Origin: Pseudozobellia sp. WGM2
GTDB lineage: Bacteria > Bacteroidota > Bacteroidia > Flavobacteriales > Flavobacteriaceae
DNA: 64,000 bases
Direction of reading: 5' to 3'
Assembly: GCF_017810075.1 (NCBI RefSeq)
Contig: NZ_JADNYK010000003.1
Location: 434,001 to 498,000 of the forward strand
Below, piece by piece: positions 41,834-52,679 of this stretch; the first letter of the stretch is position 1; the number at the start of each line of letters is the position of its first letter. A program made the position numbers and the translations under genes. The notes beneath the pieces were generated by a model. The model saw only the letters and a list, made by a program, of their open reading frames with translations. It did not search any database and was not told where the DNA came from.

Positions 41834-43651
41834 CTATTGCAAGTTGGTTGGCTGGCCCTCACTAAGTTTTCGTTCAAGCTCTGCCTGAAATTCTTCCATT
41901 ACCGGTTTCACGGTACTTTCGGGCAAATCTGCAATTCGAATGTACATCAACCCATCAATCGCATTATTGAATAATGGATCTACGTTGAAAGCCACTACTT
42001 TAGCATTTTGTTTAATGTATTTTTTGATCAGTACGGGCAACCTTAGATTCCCAGGTTCTACTTCATCGATCAATCGGTCAAATTTATTTAAATCGGCCTG
42101 GGTTTCGTCGAACACAAATTCTTTATCCGCATCTTTCAATTTCACTTTAAATTCCTTTTTGGGCCTTACATATTGCGCCACGTAAGGGTCCCAATAATTA
42201 CTTTTCATAAACTCGATCATCAACGATTTAGAAAAGTTAGAGAATTGGTTGCTTATACTTACCCCACCTATTAAGTATTTATGCTCAGGATACCTAAGAG
42301 TGGTATGCACAATGCCTTTCCAAAGTAAAAACAAGGGCATGGGTTTTTGTTGGTATTCTTTCATAATATAAGCCCGACCCATTTCTATCGATTGGCTCAT
42401 CATTCCGAAAAGTTCAGAGTCAAACCTGAAAAGATCTTGAAGGTAAAAACCATCTATACCGTACTTTGAAAAAATTTGGTTACCGAGACCCATTCGGTAA
42501 GCTCCGGCAATTACTTTGGCCTCATTATCCCATAAAAACATATGGTGATAATAGGCATCAAACTGATCAATATCAATTGAATTGTTGGTTCCCTCCCCTA
42601 TCTCTCGAAAGGTAATTTCTCGCTGTCGACCTATTTCTTGTAAAGTAAAGGGCATTTCTTTCGCAGGAGCCAAAAATACTTCGTAATTCTTGCTTTGAAG
42701 TAAACGCCTATCTTTTTCTACAAGCTTCACGATTTCCGCCTGTATGAGCTCAGAACGTACGGGCCGTGCAATTTTGCGAGGTTGTTTGGGCAATTTTAAG
42801 CTAGTGGGCAACTGATCGAACAAACGCTCTTTCTCGTAGGCATTGGCAAGTATATATGTCTTTCTACGAAGAAGAGCGGTATACTCCTCCAAGGTAAGCT
42901 GCTCTTTTTGGGTTGCCACTGAAATGGGTTGACCAATGCGTATCTTGATGGGTCTTCTGTATTGTGAATACACCTCGGAAGGTAGTTTTGCCGTTCGGAA
43001 CACATCACTTATTTTCGACAGTCGATAAAAAAGTTTGCTATTACGTGCATGAAAATAAATAGGTACAACGGGCACCTCGGCCTTACGTATTAATTTAATA
43101 GCCGTTTCTTCCCAAGCTTTATCAATAACGAGCTTGCCTTCTTTTTGGGTCGACACCTCCCCTGCCGGGAATATCCCTAAAGGGTAACCGCCACGCACAT
43201 GCAACATAGCATTCTTGAAGCCTGCCATGCTGCTCTTGGCTTCTTTATGGTTTTCAAAGGGGTTTACAGGAAATATATACTGAGCCAACGGCTCAAACCT
43301 TTGCAACAAAAAGTTGGCCATTACTTTATAATCTGATCGATGCTGAAGCATTATCTTCAAGAGAACGATACCATCCATACCCCCCAAGGGATGATTACTG
43401 ACCGTGATGAACGGCCCAGCTTTTGGTATACGCTTTAAATCTTCTTCGGGAATTTCGTAGTCGATTTCATATTGTTCTAAAACCGCATTAAGAAACTTCT
43501 CACCATCAAGATGACTCATCTTATCGTACCGCCGGTTCATGTTAGTTATTTTGGTGACCTTCATTAAGATCCACGCCATAAACGTTCCCAAAAACCCAAA
43601 CCTATCAAGATTGGTCGCCGTAGCCACCTCTTTTGCGGTCACTAATCCCAT
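41834..43651 (-). CDS. Bifunctional acyltransferase, OlsF-type (PlsC-like plus GNAT-like)
   Basis: A 605-residue fusion. The N-terminal part (about 40-290) is PlsC-like with the HX4D-type motif in SNHPLGGMDG and FPAGEVS. The C-terminal part (about 315-590) is the hemolysin/OlsB-like N-acyltransferase fold (FAREIGEG-like start, QFDAYYHHMFLWDN, DLFRFD, KYLIGGVSIS). This architecture is that of OlsF described in Serratia and Flavobacterium johnsoniae, which makes ornithine lipids; related pairs in Bacteroides make glycine lipids. The product here is therefore an aminoacyl lipid, amino acid undecided. Confidence 0.83.
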   Translation of the reverse strand: MGLVTAKEVATATNLDRFGFLGTFMAWILMKVTKITNMNRRYDKMSHLDGEKFLNAVLEQYEIDYEIPEEDLKRIPKAGPFITVSNHPLGGMDGIVLLKIMLQHRSDYKVMANFLLQRFEPLAQYIFPVNPFENHKEAKSSMAGFKNAMLHVRGGYPLGIFPAGEVSTQKEGKLVIDKAWEETAIKLIRKAEVPVVPIYFHARNSKLFYRLSKISDVFRTAKLPSEVYSQYRRPIKIRIGQPISVATQKEQLTLEEYTALLRRKTYILANAYEKERLFDQLPTSLKLPKQPRKIARPVRSELIQAEIVKLVEKDRRLLQSKNYEVFLAPAKEMPFTLQEIGRQREITFREIGEGTNNSIDIDQFDAYYHHMFLWDNEAKVIAGAYRMGLGNQIFSKYGIDGFYLQDLFRFDSELFGMMSQSIEMGRAYIMKEYQQKPMPLFLLWKGIVHTTLRYPEHKYLIGGVSISNQFSNFSKSLMIEFMKSNYWDPYVAQYVRPKKEFKVKLKDADKEFVFDETQADLNKFDRLIDEVEPGNLRLPVLIKKYIKQNAKVVAFNVDPLFNNAIDGLMYIRIADLPESTVKPVMEEFQAELERKLSEGQPTNLQ

Positions 43652-43737
43652 ACATTTATTAATTTGCAGACCTCTAATATAGGAAAAACGTTACAGGTAC
43701 CTGTCGTTTTAACAAATATGAAACAAAGCTGAGCGAA

Positions 43738-44985
43738 CTACTTTACCACTAATTGCACGGTTTCTTTTCCACGCTGCTCCAATAAAATTTCATGTCCGTT
43801 TTGAAGTGATTCGATAGCTTTTTCATCAAAGTGCCGAATGGTGTATAGCGACACTCCTTCGTGATGAACCACCTTGAAGCGGCTTTTCAATAAGTTGAGC
43901 AATTCTTGCAGTCTACCAAATCGATTGTCTACACAGACCGAAAAACTGATAGCTGAATTTTGAATAAGATCGACCTTCATCTTATGGTCGTGCAACAGCT
44001 TGAACAGCTCACTAATACTATCTTCTACGATAAAGCTAAAATCAAGAGAAGAGAGTTTCATCAACACTTGATTTTTCTTAACTATAAAACACGGCACCTT
44101 CGGTTCTATACCCACTCCTTTACCGACGGTAGTACCTTGATCCTTCGGATTCAGAAATGATTTAACATGTAAGGGAATTTCTTTTTGCTGAAGCGGCTGC
44201 AATGTTTTGGGGTGAATCACCGAAGCCCCATAAAAAGCGAGTTCTATCGCCTCACGGTACGAAATATTGTTCAGAAGCTGGGTCTCTTTAAAATATCTCG
44301 GGTCTGCGTTCAATACGCCAGGTACGTCCTTCCAGATGGTTACAGAGTCGGCGTTGAGGCAGTACGCCAAAATAGCGGCGGTATAATCTGAACCTTCTCG
44401 CCCCAATGTGGTCGTAAAGTTGTTTTCATCACTGCCTAAAAACCCTTGGGTAATATTCAGCATACTTCTATCTATCGCCTTAACGCGTTCTTGGGTTTGT
44501 TCCCAATCTACGGAAACATCTCTATAACTATCATCCGTTTTAATAAAATCACGTACATCAAGCCAATTGCATTTAATGCCTATCTCATTAAAGTATTGAC
44601 TAATTATGGTGGTTGATATCAATTCACCATAACCTACTATTTGATCATAGACAAAATTGTATTTCGGTGATTTGTTCCAAGCTAAAAAACCTTTGACTTC
44701 GTCGAACAGTTGTTTAACTTTATCGAATACGTTATGATTAGAATTCTCAAAAAGATCATGAAGAATAGCCTCGTGGTAATCAATACTCTCTTGAATGGCG
44801 GCAGGTAAAACCGCTTTTTCATTAAAATAAGAATTGACGATTGCCTCCATGGCATTGGTCGTCTTGCCCATGGCCGAAACGACCAACAAGGTATTATCGT
44901 GTCCGGTTTCTTGAAGAACCTTAACTACATTTTTAATACCGGCCGCATCTTTCACCGATGCCCCACCGAATTTAAATACACGCAT
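43738..44985 (-). CDS. lysC: Aspartate kinase, monofunctional
   Basis: Phosphorylates aspartate, first step toward Lys, Thr and Met. At 415 residues it has the kinase motifs MRVFKFGGASV, LLVVSAMGKTTNAM and TLGREGSDYTA, then VTIWKDVPGVLNADPR and a C-terminal ACT regulatory region. No fused homoserine dehydrogenase is present. It stands 40 bases from the GNAT gene in the same direction, and upstream of the OlsF gene. Confidence 0.93.
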   Translation of the reverse strand: MRVFKFGGASVKDAAGIKNVVKVLQETGHDNTLLVVSAMGKTTNAMEAIVNSYFNEKAVLPAAIQESIDYHEAILHDLFENSNHNVFDKVKQLFDEVKGFLAWNKSPKYNFVYDQIVGYGELISTTIISQYFNEIGIKCNWLDVRDFIKTDDSYRDVSVDWEQTQERVKAIDRSMLNITQGFLGSDENNFTTTLGREGSDYTAAILAYCLNADSVTIWKDVPGVLNADPRYFKETQLLNNISYREAIELAFYGASVIHPKTLQPLQQKEIPLHVKSFLNPKDQGTTVGKGVGIEPKVPCFIVKKNQVLMKLSSLDFSFIVEDSISELFKLLHDHKMKVDLIQNSAISFSVCVDNRFGRLQELLNLLKSRFKVVHHEGVSLYTIRHFDEKAIESLQNGHEILLEQRGKETVQLVVK

Positions 44986-45025
44986 AAACAGCTTTATTTT
45001 TTAATGGTCTTAAAAAGACCTTTCT

Positions 45026-45511
45026 TTAGTTTTCAATTTGGTTCAAAAAATTCTGTATTCCCGCTTCATCGAGTTGAACCACATCCCAATCGCGCATTAC
45101 ATTGGCCCCCTTACTTTCGTAGAACTTAATAGCGGGTTCGTTCCAATCGAGAACTTCCCAACTGATACGCTTTACACCCAAACCATGGGCATATTTCACT
45201 ACTTCTGAAAGTAATGCACTGCCCAATCCGCTTCCACGCATCTTCTCTGAAACCATCAAGTCTTCTAGGTGCACTACAGGCCCCTTCCAAGTTGAGTATC
45301 GATTATATACTAACGCCATACCCACTACAGAACCCTCTTTTTCACCAACAAAGCAATGAAAGAGCTTAGGCTCTCTAAAGCCATCGGTCACTAAATCTTC
45401 AATAGTTACTTCGACCGCATGTTTTTCCTTTTCAAAAACGGCCAACTCTTTTATGAGCTTATGCACCGCTATCATATCTCGCTCTTGGGCTACTCGAATA
45501 TTAAAATCCAT
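45026..45511 (-). CDS. GNAT N-acetyltransferase (diamine acetyltransferase-like)
   Basis: A 161-residue enzyme with VHLEDLMVSEKMRGSGLGSALLSEV as the acetyl-CoA site and WEVLDWNEPAIKFYESKGA, the latter resembling spermidine/spermine or thialysine acetyltransferases. Probably first gene of an operon with aspartate kinase (40 bases). Confidence 0.85.
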   Translation of the reverse strand: MDFNIRVAQERDMIAVHKLIKELAVFEKEKHAVEVTIEDLVTDGFREPKLFHCFVGEKEGSVVGMALVYNRYSTWKGPVVHLEDLMVSEKMRGSGLGSALLSEVVKYAHGLGVKRISWEVLDWNEPAIKFYESKGANVMRDWDVVQLDEAGIQNFLNQIEN

Positions 45512-45625
45512 ATAATGTTACAAATAAAACACAAAGTTATAAATTTAAAAAAGTATTATAAAATGGCAATAGGCTTCTTTCACAAAAAAGTCGATATTTG
45601 TGGTTGAACCAACAGTCTTCTTCGC

Positions 45626-46633
45626 ATGACCACACGAAATCGCACCTTAGGTGAATTCATTATAGAAAATCAAGATTCTTTTCAATATTCTTCTGGCGAA
45701 CTCTCAAAATTGATCAATGCCATAAGATTGGCGGCAAAAGTAGTAAACCACGAGGTAAACAAGGCCGGACTGGTAGATATTTTAGGAGCAGCTGGGGAAA
45801 CCAACATTCAAGGCGAAGACCAACAAAAGCTAGATGTCCTCGCAAATGAAAAGTTTATTCAAACATTGACCAACCGTGAGATAGTTTGCGGTATCGCCTC
45901 TGAAGAAGAAGACGATTTTATTTCTATAAATAGTAATGATAACCAGCACCAGAACAAGTATGTTGTGCTCATCGATCCATTAGACGGCTCATCGAACATC
46001 GACGTAAACGTATCGGTAGGTACTATTTTCTCTGTTTATAGAAGGGTAACCCCTGTTGGTACCCCTGTGACTCTTGAAGATTTTCTGCAGCCCGGAAAAA
46101 AACAGGTCGCGGCAGGCTATGTGGTCTATGGTACCTCAACGATGTTGGTCTACACAACAGGTGACGGAGTAAATGGCTTTACGCTAAACCCGGCGATAGG
46201 CACCTTTTACCTCTCGCACCCCAATATGCAATTTCCCGAAGACGGAAAAATATATTCGGTTAACGAGGGCAACTACATTCACTTTCACCAAGGGGTTAAA
46301 GATTACATCAAGTACTGCCAACAAGAAGAGGGAGACAGACCTTACACCTCACGCTATATCGGATCTTTGGTTTCAGATTTTCACCGCAATATGATTAAAG
46401 GTGGTATTTACATGTACCCGAAAAGCAGTGTGACCGCCGAAGGAAAGTTGCGATTATTGTACGAGTGTAACCCTATGGCGTTTCTTGCCGAACAGGCCAA
46501 CGGCTTGGCAATTGGCGGTAAAAATAGAATAATGGATATTCAGCCCACAGAATTGCACCAACGTGTTCCCTTCTTCTGCGGAAGCAAAAATATGGTCAAA
46601 AAACTACAAGAATTTTTAGAGAAATATCACTAA
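45626..46633 (+). CDS. fbp: Fructose-1,6-bisphosphatase class I
   Basis: Gluconeogenic phosphatase (335 residues). Metal-binding [21 protein letters not shown] and the substrate segment [24 protein letters not shown] are intact. Divergent from the GNAT gene; the downstream TerB-like gene converges on it with a 15-base gap. Confidence 0.97.
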   Translation: MTTRNRTLGEFIIENQDSFQYSSGELSKLINAIRLAAKVVNHEVNKAGLVDILGAAGETNIQGEDQQKLDVLANEKFIQTLTNREIVCGIASEEEDDFISINSNDNQHQNKYVVLIDPLDGSSNIDVNVSVGTIFSVYRRVTPVGTPVTLEDFLQPGKKQVAAGYVVYGTSTMLVYTTGDGVNGFTLNPAIGTFYLSHPNMQFPEDGKIYSVNEGNYIHFHQGVKDYIKYCQQEEGDRPYTSRYIGSLVSDFHRNMIKGGIYMYPKSSVTAEGKLRLLYECNPMAFLAEQANGLAIGGKNRIMDIQPTELHQRVPFFCGSKNMVKKLQEFLEKYH

Positions 46634-46648
46634 AGACATTTGTTAAAC

Positions 46649-47071
46649 CTAATATTTCAACAAATAAATATAGTCGTCAAAATCGATTCTACCACTGAAT
46701 ATGGCGACAGATTTTTCAATCACCGTATCGGCCTGCTTTCCAGAAAAACCAAGACCAATAGCGTATTTTTTTAGCAATACCATTTCCTCGTCATCGATTA
46801 AGTGGTCTGAAAAGATAATACGAAAAAGATCGTACAATCTTTCAAGGCGCTTTTCAGAATCATGAGGTGGGGCAATAGGGTATTTGTTCTCCGATTTCAT
46901 AACCTCCTTATATTCCGAATCGGTTATATCCAACTTGGTCGCAAAGCGATCTAACATATTTTTCTCTTCCGAGCTTAACTCTCCATCAATCGAAGCCAAC
47001 GTAGCCAAGGCCGCAAAATGAGCTAAATTCCGTCTATGTTCCCCACTGGTGTATAAATCTGCAATTGCCAT
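46649..47071 (-). CDS. TerB-like protein
   Basis: A 140-residue all-helical protein with the TerB/DjlA-type pattern: a pair of acidic stretches, ASIDGELSSEEKNMLDRFA and FSDHLIDDEEMVLLKKYA. Although the family name refers to tellurite resistance, most single-domain members have no known function. A second TerB-like gene starts at 63743. Confidence 0.75.
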   Translation of the reverse strand: MAIADLYTSGEHRRNLAHFAALATLASIDGELSSEEKNMLDRFATKLDITDSEYKEVMKSENKYPIAPPHDSEKRLERLYDLFRIIFSDHLIDDEEMVLLKKYAIGLGFSGKQADTVIEKSVAIFSGRIDFDDYIYLLKY

Positions 47072-47309
47072 AATTTCAATTTTATTGGCAGCAAATATAA
47101 TTTTTTTAGAGGTCTTAACTCATAAGCTTCGTGATTATTTTAGCGTTACCCTCGCCCATAATTCTTATGGCGCGGGGTCGCGCTATACGTTGCTAATACT
47201 CATGCCACAAAAATTGGCACTGCGGGTTATTCACTGCTATCGCTAACGCGTACGTCATTTAAACTATATGTCTGACTAAAACCCATACATAAGTAACTTT
47301 CTGTTTACC

Positions 47310-48335
47310 ATGAAAAAACCCTTATTAGAATTTACGGATCAAGGTATTTACTGCCATCCTGCCAAGGTATATCTTGATCCTTGGAAACCTGTGAACAAGG
47401 CTATAATATCTCATGGCCATGCAGACCACAGCAGATGGGGCCACAAACAATATATAACCCACGATAGCAATGTTCCTATTATAAAGCACCGGTTAGGCGA
47501 CATTTCGGTAATAGGTAAAAAGTGGGGAGAAACGTTCACCATAAACGGAGTTAAGTTCACCCTTTACCCTGCCGGTCATATAATTGGCTCGTCTCAAATA
47601 AAAGTAGAATACAAAGGTGAAATCTGGGTGTTTACCGGTGATTACAAACTAGAAGATGACGGAGTCGCCACACCCTATGAACTTATAAAGTGTCATACGT
47701 TTATCACCGAATGTACTTTTGGTCTGCCCGCATTTTTATGGCGGCCACAAAAAGAGGTCTTTACCGACATTAATGAATGGTGGTCACAGAATAAAGCAAA
47801 TGGGCAGACATCGGTACTTTTCGGTTATTCTTTAGGTAAGGCCCAGCGCCTATTAAAACACCTAGACCCCAATATCGGAAAGATTTTTACCCACGGAGCC
47901 ATTGAAAACATGACCAATGTACTTCGACCCTTGCTAGATTTTCCTGAAACCGAACGAATTACTCGCGACACTAAAAAGGAAGAAATTAGAGGGAACATGG
48001 TACTTGCGCCACCTTCTGCTCACGGTAGCACTTGGATTCGTAAAATGGTACCTTATGTTACTGCATCGGCCAGCGGATGGATGGCTTTCAGGGGTGCCCG
48101 ACGTAGGCGAGCCATTGACAAGGGTTTTGTCTTGAGCGATCATTGCGATTGGCCCTCCCTGCTTACGGCAATAAAAAACACCGGTGCCGAAAAAGTGATT
48201 TGCACTCATGGCTATACCGATATATTTTCCCAGTACTTACGCGATTTGGGTTATGATGCCCGTACCGAAGCTACCCAATTCGAAGGAGAATCTGCAGAAC
48301 TGAATGTCGAACCTGAAACTTCAGAATCGGCATGA
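47310..48335 (+). CDS. Ligase-associated MBL-fold DNA exonuclease
   Basis: A 341-residue metallo-beta-lactamase/beta-CASP protein of the ligase-associated repair system. It lacks the complete HxHxDH but keeps ISHGHADHSRWG (the zinc motif), GHIIGSSQIKVE, VFTGDYKLEDDG, and a late LSDHCDWPSL. The stop overlaps the ATG of the ligase by four bases. Homologues with the linked ligase and helicase form a DNA-repair operon in many Bacteroidota and Proteobacteria. Confidence 0.9.
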   Translation: MKKPLLEFTDQGIYCHPAKVYLDPWKPVNKAIISHGHADHSRWGHKQYITHDSNVPIIKHRLGDISVIGKKWGETFTINGVKFTLYPAGHIIGSSQIKVEYKGEIWVFTGDYKLEDDGVATPYELIKCHTFITECTFGLPAFLWRPQKEVFTDINEWWSQNKANGQTSVLFGYSLGKAQRLLKHLDPNIGKIFTHGAIENMTNVLRPLLDFPETERITRDTKKEEIRGNMVLAPPSAHGSTWIRKMVPYVTASASGWMAFRGARRRRAIDKGFVLSDHCDWPSLLTAIKNTGAEKVICTHGYTDIFSQYLRDLGYDARTEATQFEGESAELNVEPETSESA

Positions 48336-49957
48336 AACAATTCTCTCAGCTTATAAAGACTCTCGACGGCACGAACAAGACCAATCTAAAAGTGGCGGCA
48401 CTGGCCGATTATTTTTCAATGGCTTCTGACCCTGACAAGGTATGGACTATAGCTATTTTATCTCACCGCCGACCACCCCGGCCGGTGAATACAACGCTAT
48501 TGCGCGAGTGGGCTTCAGAATTGGCCCATATACCACTTTGGCTTTTCGAAGAAAGTTATCATATCGTGGGAGACCTCGCAGAAACCATTGCCCTTGTAGT
48601 TCCATCAGATGAACATTCGACTGAAAAATCGCTGACACAGTTTTTAGAAGAAATGATTTGGTTGAAATCGCAAAGCGATACCGATAAAAAAAGCTACTTA
48701 TTCCAAAATTGGAAAAACCTGGATTATTATGGAAGATTTGTTTTTACCAAACTCATTACCGGTAGCTTTCGAATCGGGGTCAGCCAAAAACTGATGACCC
48801 GTGCCTTGGCCAAAGCGACCGAAATTGACGAAGACATTCTTGCTTATAAATTGATGGGAAATTGGGATCCGAACAGCATTACTTTTCAAGAACTGATTTT
48901 AGAGGAAAATGAGAGTGATTACCTCTCTAAACCTTATCCATTTTACCTTGCTTATGCCATTGAAGGAGAAGCTGAAGATTTAGGCGACGTAAAAAACTGG
49001 ACCTTCGAGCATAAATGGGATGGTATTCGCTCTCAAATTATTTTGAGAAACGATGAAATCTTTGTTTGGAGCCGTGGCGAAGAACTGGTCACCGATAAAT
49101 ATCCTGAGTTCGAAAATTTTGTTGGAACCATTCCCAATGGAACGGTCATAGATGGTGAAATACTTCCATATCCGAACGGGAAAATCGGCACATTCAACGA
49201 TTTACAGACACGTATCGGCAGAAAAACGGTATCTAAGGCACTGCTCAAAAAAACTCCCGTAATCGTTAAGGCATACGACCTGTTAGAGTGGCAAGGCGTT
49301 GACATTCGTCAAAAAAATTATTCGGAGCGAAGAGAGTTGCTCGAACAACTTTACGAAACGACCACAAATGAAATGCCCCTGCTTCTTTCAGAACGGATGC
49401 AATTCAATTCATGGGAAGAAGTTGCCGAAGAAAGAGATTTATCAAGAGAAAAAAGAAGTGAAGGGCTGATGCTCAAAAGAAATGATTCGCCCTATCTAGT
49501 CGGAAGAAAAAAAGGCGACTGGTGGAAATGGAAAATCGACCCGTTGACCATTGATGCAGTGCTCACTTATGCCATGCGTGGCCACGGAAGGCGCAGCAAC
49601 CTGTTCACCGATTATACTTTTGCTTTGTGGGGTACTAATGAAGTAGGTGAAAAAGAATTGGTCACTTTTGCCAAGGCATATTCCGGGTTAACCGATGCTG
49701 AATTTAGAAAAGTCGATGCTTGGATCAAAAGAAATACCTTAGAACGCTTTGGCCCCGTACGTAGTGTGACTCCGCATCATGTATTCGAAATTGCCTTTGA
49801 AGGCATAGCCCTTTCGAAAAGACATAAAAGTGGGGTAGCGACCCGTTTCCCAAGAATTTTACGGTGGAGAAAAGACAAAAAAATTGATGAGGCGAATTCT
49901 TTGGAAGATTTAAAGGCATTGATTCCGAACACAGTGAAGGAATCTCTCGGCAAGTAA
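48332..49957 (+). CDS. lig: ATP-dependent DNA ligase (ligase-associated repair operon)
   Basis: A 541-residue ligase with an N-terminal DNA-binding domain (about 1-200), an adenylation domain whose lysine is Lys228 in EHKWDGIRSQ, and an OB domain (about 430-541). Motifs IDGEI, KRSEGLMLKR and KWKIDPLTIDAVLTY are present. It acts in repair rather than replication (the genome should also hold an NAD-dependent LigA). Overlaps the exonuclease gene by four bases. Confidence 0.95.
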   Translation: MKQFSQLIKTLDGTNKTNLKVAALADYFSMASDPDKVWTIAILSHRRPPRPVNTTLLREWASELAHIPLWLFEESYHIVGDLAETIALVVPSDEHSTEKSLTQFLEEMIWLKSQSDTDKKSYLFQNWKNLDYYGRFVFTKLITGSFRIGVSQKLMTRALAKATEIDEDILAYKLMGNWDPNSITFQELILEENESDYLSKPYPFYLAYAIEGEAEDLGDVKNWTFEHKWDGIRSQIILRNDEIFVWSRGEELVTDKYPEFENFVGTIPNGTVIDGEILPYPNGKIGTFNDLQTRIGRKTVSKALLKKTPVIVKAYDLLEWQGVDIRQKNYSERRELLEQLYETTTNEMPLLLSERMQFNSWEEVAEERDLSREKRSEGLMLKRNDSPYLVGRKKGDWWKWKIDPLTIDAVLTYAMRGHGRRSNLFTDYTFALWGTNEVGEKELVTFAKAYSGLTDAEFRKVDAWIKRNTLERFGPVRSVTPHHVFEIAFEGIALSKRHKSGVATRFPRILRWRKDKKIDEANSLEDLKALIPNTVKESLGK

Positions 49958-50178
49958 ACTGAAATTTGGTAAGGTCACTGACTTAATTAAACAGAAACGT
50001 ATAACTTAGTTAAGAGCTTCAATTACCGAATAATTTTATGACCGAAGGATACTGCTACATCTTAACAAATAAAAACGAAAAATAGATTTAATAAATTCGA
50101 TTAACCCTGAGCGGAACGACTTAGCTATAGCTTGGATGAATGATTAAAAATGCTTCGTCGCTTCGCTTCCCGCAATTA

Positions 50179-52638
50179 ATGACCCAAAAAGAATTATTCC
50201 ATATCGCCCAAAATTGGTTCGAACAACAAAACTGGAAACCTTTTAAGTTTCAAAAAGACACTTGGACGGCTTTTCTACAGGGCAAACATGGCCTATTAAA
50301 TGCACCAACGGGTAGCGGCAAAACCTATGCACTTTGGTTTCCTATAGTTTTAAACTACATCAAACAAAACCCTCACTACAAGACCAAGCATAAAAAGGGG
50401 TTAAAGGCGATTTGGATTACTCCCTTACGCGCTTTATCCCAAGAAATAAAACAATCTGCAGAACGAATCACCGAAGACCTGGGCACTCAAATGACGGTGG
50501 GTATACGTACAGGAGACACGACTACCAAAGAGCGTTCGAAACAACGAACGGCAATGCCAGATCTGCTCATAACCACCCCCGAAAGCCTTCAGTTATTGTT
50601 ATCTTCTAAAAATTATGATAAGACCTTCAAAGACTGCTCGGCCATTGTCGTAGATGAATGGCATGAATTGTTGGGCACCAAACGCGGCGTACAAATGGAA
50701 TTGGGCCTGAGCCGACTAAAAACCGTTTGTAAAGATTTGCGCGTCTGGGGTATCTCGGCAACCATTGGCAACTTAGAGCAAGCCAGAGAGGTTCTTTTAG
50801 GGCCCACCTCACCCGAATTAAAAAATTCGGTCATGATCAAGGCCAATCTCAAAAAGAAAATTACGGTTAAAAGTATCATTCCCAAGACTATGGAGACTTT
50901 TCCGTGGCGTGGGCATTTAGGATTACATTTATTGGACGAAGTGGTACCGATTATCAATAATAGCAAGACAACCTTGCTCTTTACCAATACCCGCAGTCAG
51001 TGTGAAATTTGGTTTCAAAAAATATTGGCCAAATATCCCGAGTACGCAGGTGAAATCGCCATGCACCACGGCAGCATCAATAAAGAAACGCGGCTGTGGG
51101 TCGAGCAGGCGATTCGAAATGAAAGTTTGAAAGCTGTAGTCTGTACGTCTAGTCTCGATTTGGGAGTAGATTTTGCCCCTGTGGAAACGGTGATTCAGAT
51201 CGGGGGGCCTAAAGGGGTAGCTCGCTTTTTGCAACGGGCCGGTCGCAGCGGTCACAGGCCGGGAAAGGAAAGTGTTATTCATTTTTTACCCACCCACGCG
51301 ATGGAACTCATTGAAGCTTCAGCTCTGCAAGTTGCGGTAAAAGACAATGCCGTGGAAGACCGTCTGCCCTACCTTAATAGTTTTGATGTGTTGCTGCAAT
51401 ATCTGACGACTTTGGCGGTTTCTGATGGGTTTTATCCGAAGGAAATTTTCCCAGAGATAAAACAGACTTTCTGTTATCAAGGTATTACCGAAGACCAATG
51501 GCAATGGCTTCTTAATTTTTTGGTGATGGGAAGCCAAAGCCTGAATAGCTATGACGAATACAAAAAAATAGAAGTTGAACCTGACGGAAAGTTCAAAGTC
51601 AACAATCGTGGTATCGCTATGCGACATCGTTTTCAAATCGGGACTATCGTGGGCGATGCCACCATTACCGTGAAATATCAGACCGGCGGTTACATCGGAT
51701 CGATTGAAGAGTATTTCATCTCGAAATTAACTCGAGGCGATGTATTCACATTTGCAGGTAGAAATCTAGAATTTATTCGAATTAAGGGGATGCAGGCCCA
51801 TGTTCGAAACTCTACCAAAAGAACCAACAAAGTTCCTAGTTGGATGGGCGGCCGACTTAGCTTTTCCGCCCAAATGTCTGAATTGCTACGTCAAGAACTT
51901 TATAAAGCAGCTGCCAACGAATTGCAGGGTCCGGAGTTAAAATCGCTAAAGCATATTTTCGATAAACAACGACAAGAAAGCATCGTACCTACAACTCAAG
52001 AATTTCTAATTGAAACCTTTAAGACACGTGACGGTTACCATCATATTTTCTATCCATTTGAAGGTAGGGCGGTACACGAAGCCATGAGCAGTCTGCTTTC
52101 GTATCGCATCAGTTTGTTGCAACCGATAACGGCCTCTTTGGCATTTAACGATTACGGATTTGAAATGCTATCGGACAAGCCCATCGATATTCAAGCCACA
52201 CTGGACAATAATTTATTTTCTACGGACTTCATGCTTGCAGATTTACAGAAAAGTCTCAATTCGAATGAAATGGCACGTAGAAAATTTCGTGATATTGCGG
52301 TGATTAGCGGTATGGTCTTTACAGGCTACCCGAACAAAGGGGTAAAGATGAAACACCTACAAAGCAGCTCTCAATTGTTGTTCGATGTTTTTCGTGACTA
52401 CGAGGCCGACAACTTACTTTTTCAACAGGCCTTTACCGAAACTTTCGAGCACCAATTGGAAGAAGGCCGTTTACGAAAGGCCCTTGAGCGTATAGAACAC
52501 CAAGATATAATCTGGAAAGAATGTTCAAAAGCCACTCCCTTTTCATTCCCAATAATTACAGATAGGCTGCGAGAAAAATTAAGTAGCGAAAAACTAGCAG
52601 ACCGTATTAAGCGTATGACCAAAATTTTGATGAAATAG
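50179..52638 (+). CDS. Ligase-associated Lhr-like ATP-dependent DNA helicase
   Basis: An 819-residue SF2 helicase of the Lhr-core2 type. Helicase motifs are APTGSGKT, the Walker B box VVDEWHELLG, GISATIGN, TSSLDLGVDF and QRAGRSGHRPG. A winged-helix and Lhr C-terminal core follow, and the protein ends at about the size of the core (not the longer E. coli Lhr). The ATG at 50179 begins at the conserved region; ATG at 50140 is an alternative. 221 bases separate it from the ligase, a gap without a visible gene. Confidence 0.93.
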   Translation: MTQKELFHIAQNWFEQQNWKPFKFQKDTWTAFLQGKHGLLNAPTGSGKTYALWFPIVLNYIKQNPHYKTKHKKGLKAIWITPLRALSQEIKQSAERITEDLGTQMTVGIRTGDTTTKERSKQRTAMPDLLITTPESLQLLLSSKNYDKTFKDCSAIVVDEWHELLGTKRGVQMELGLSRLKTVCKDLRVWGISATIGNLEQAREVLLGPTSPELKNSVMIKANLKKKITVKSIIPKTMETFPWRGHLGLHLLDEVVPIINNSKTTLLFTNTRSQCEIWFQKILAKYPEYAGEIAMHHGSINKETRLWVEQAIRNESLKAVVCTSSLDLGVDFAPVETVIQIGGPKGVARFLQRAGRSGHRPGKESVIHFLPTHAMELIEASALQVAVKDNAVEDRLPYLNSFDVLLQYLTTLAVSDGFYPKEIFPEIKQTFCYQGITEDQWQWLLNFLVMGSQSLNSYDEYKKIEVEPDGKFKVNNRGIAMRHRFQIGTIVGDATITVKYQTGGYIGSIEEYFISKLTRGDVFTFAGRNLEFIRIKGMQAHVRNSTKRTNKVPSWMGGRLSFSAQMSELLRQELYKAAANELQGPELKSLKHIFDKQRQESIVPTTQEFLIETFKTRDGYHHIFYPFEGRAVHEAMSSLLSYRISLLQPITASLAFNDYGFEMLSDKPIDIQATLDNNLFSTDFMLADLQKSLNSNEMARRKFRDIAVISGMVFTGYPNKGVKMKHLQSSSQLLFDVFRDYEADNLLFQQAFTETFEHQLEEGRLRKALERIEHQDIIWKECSKATPFSFPIITDRLREKLSSEKLADRIKRMTKILMK

Positions 52639-52679
52639 GCAGCTTTATACCACCAATAACCTTTAACCTCAACTAAATT

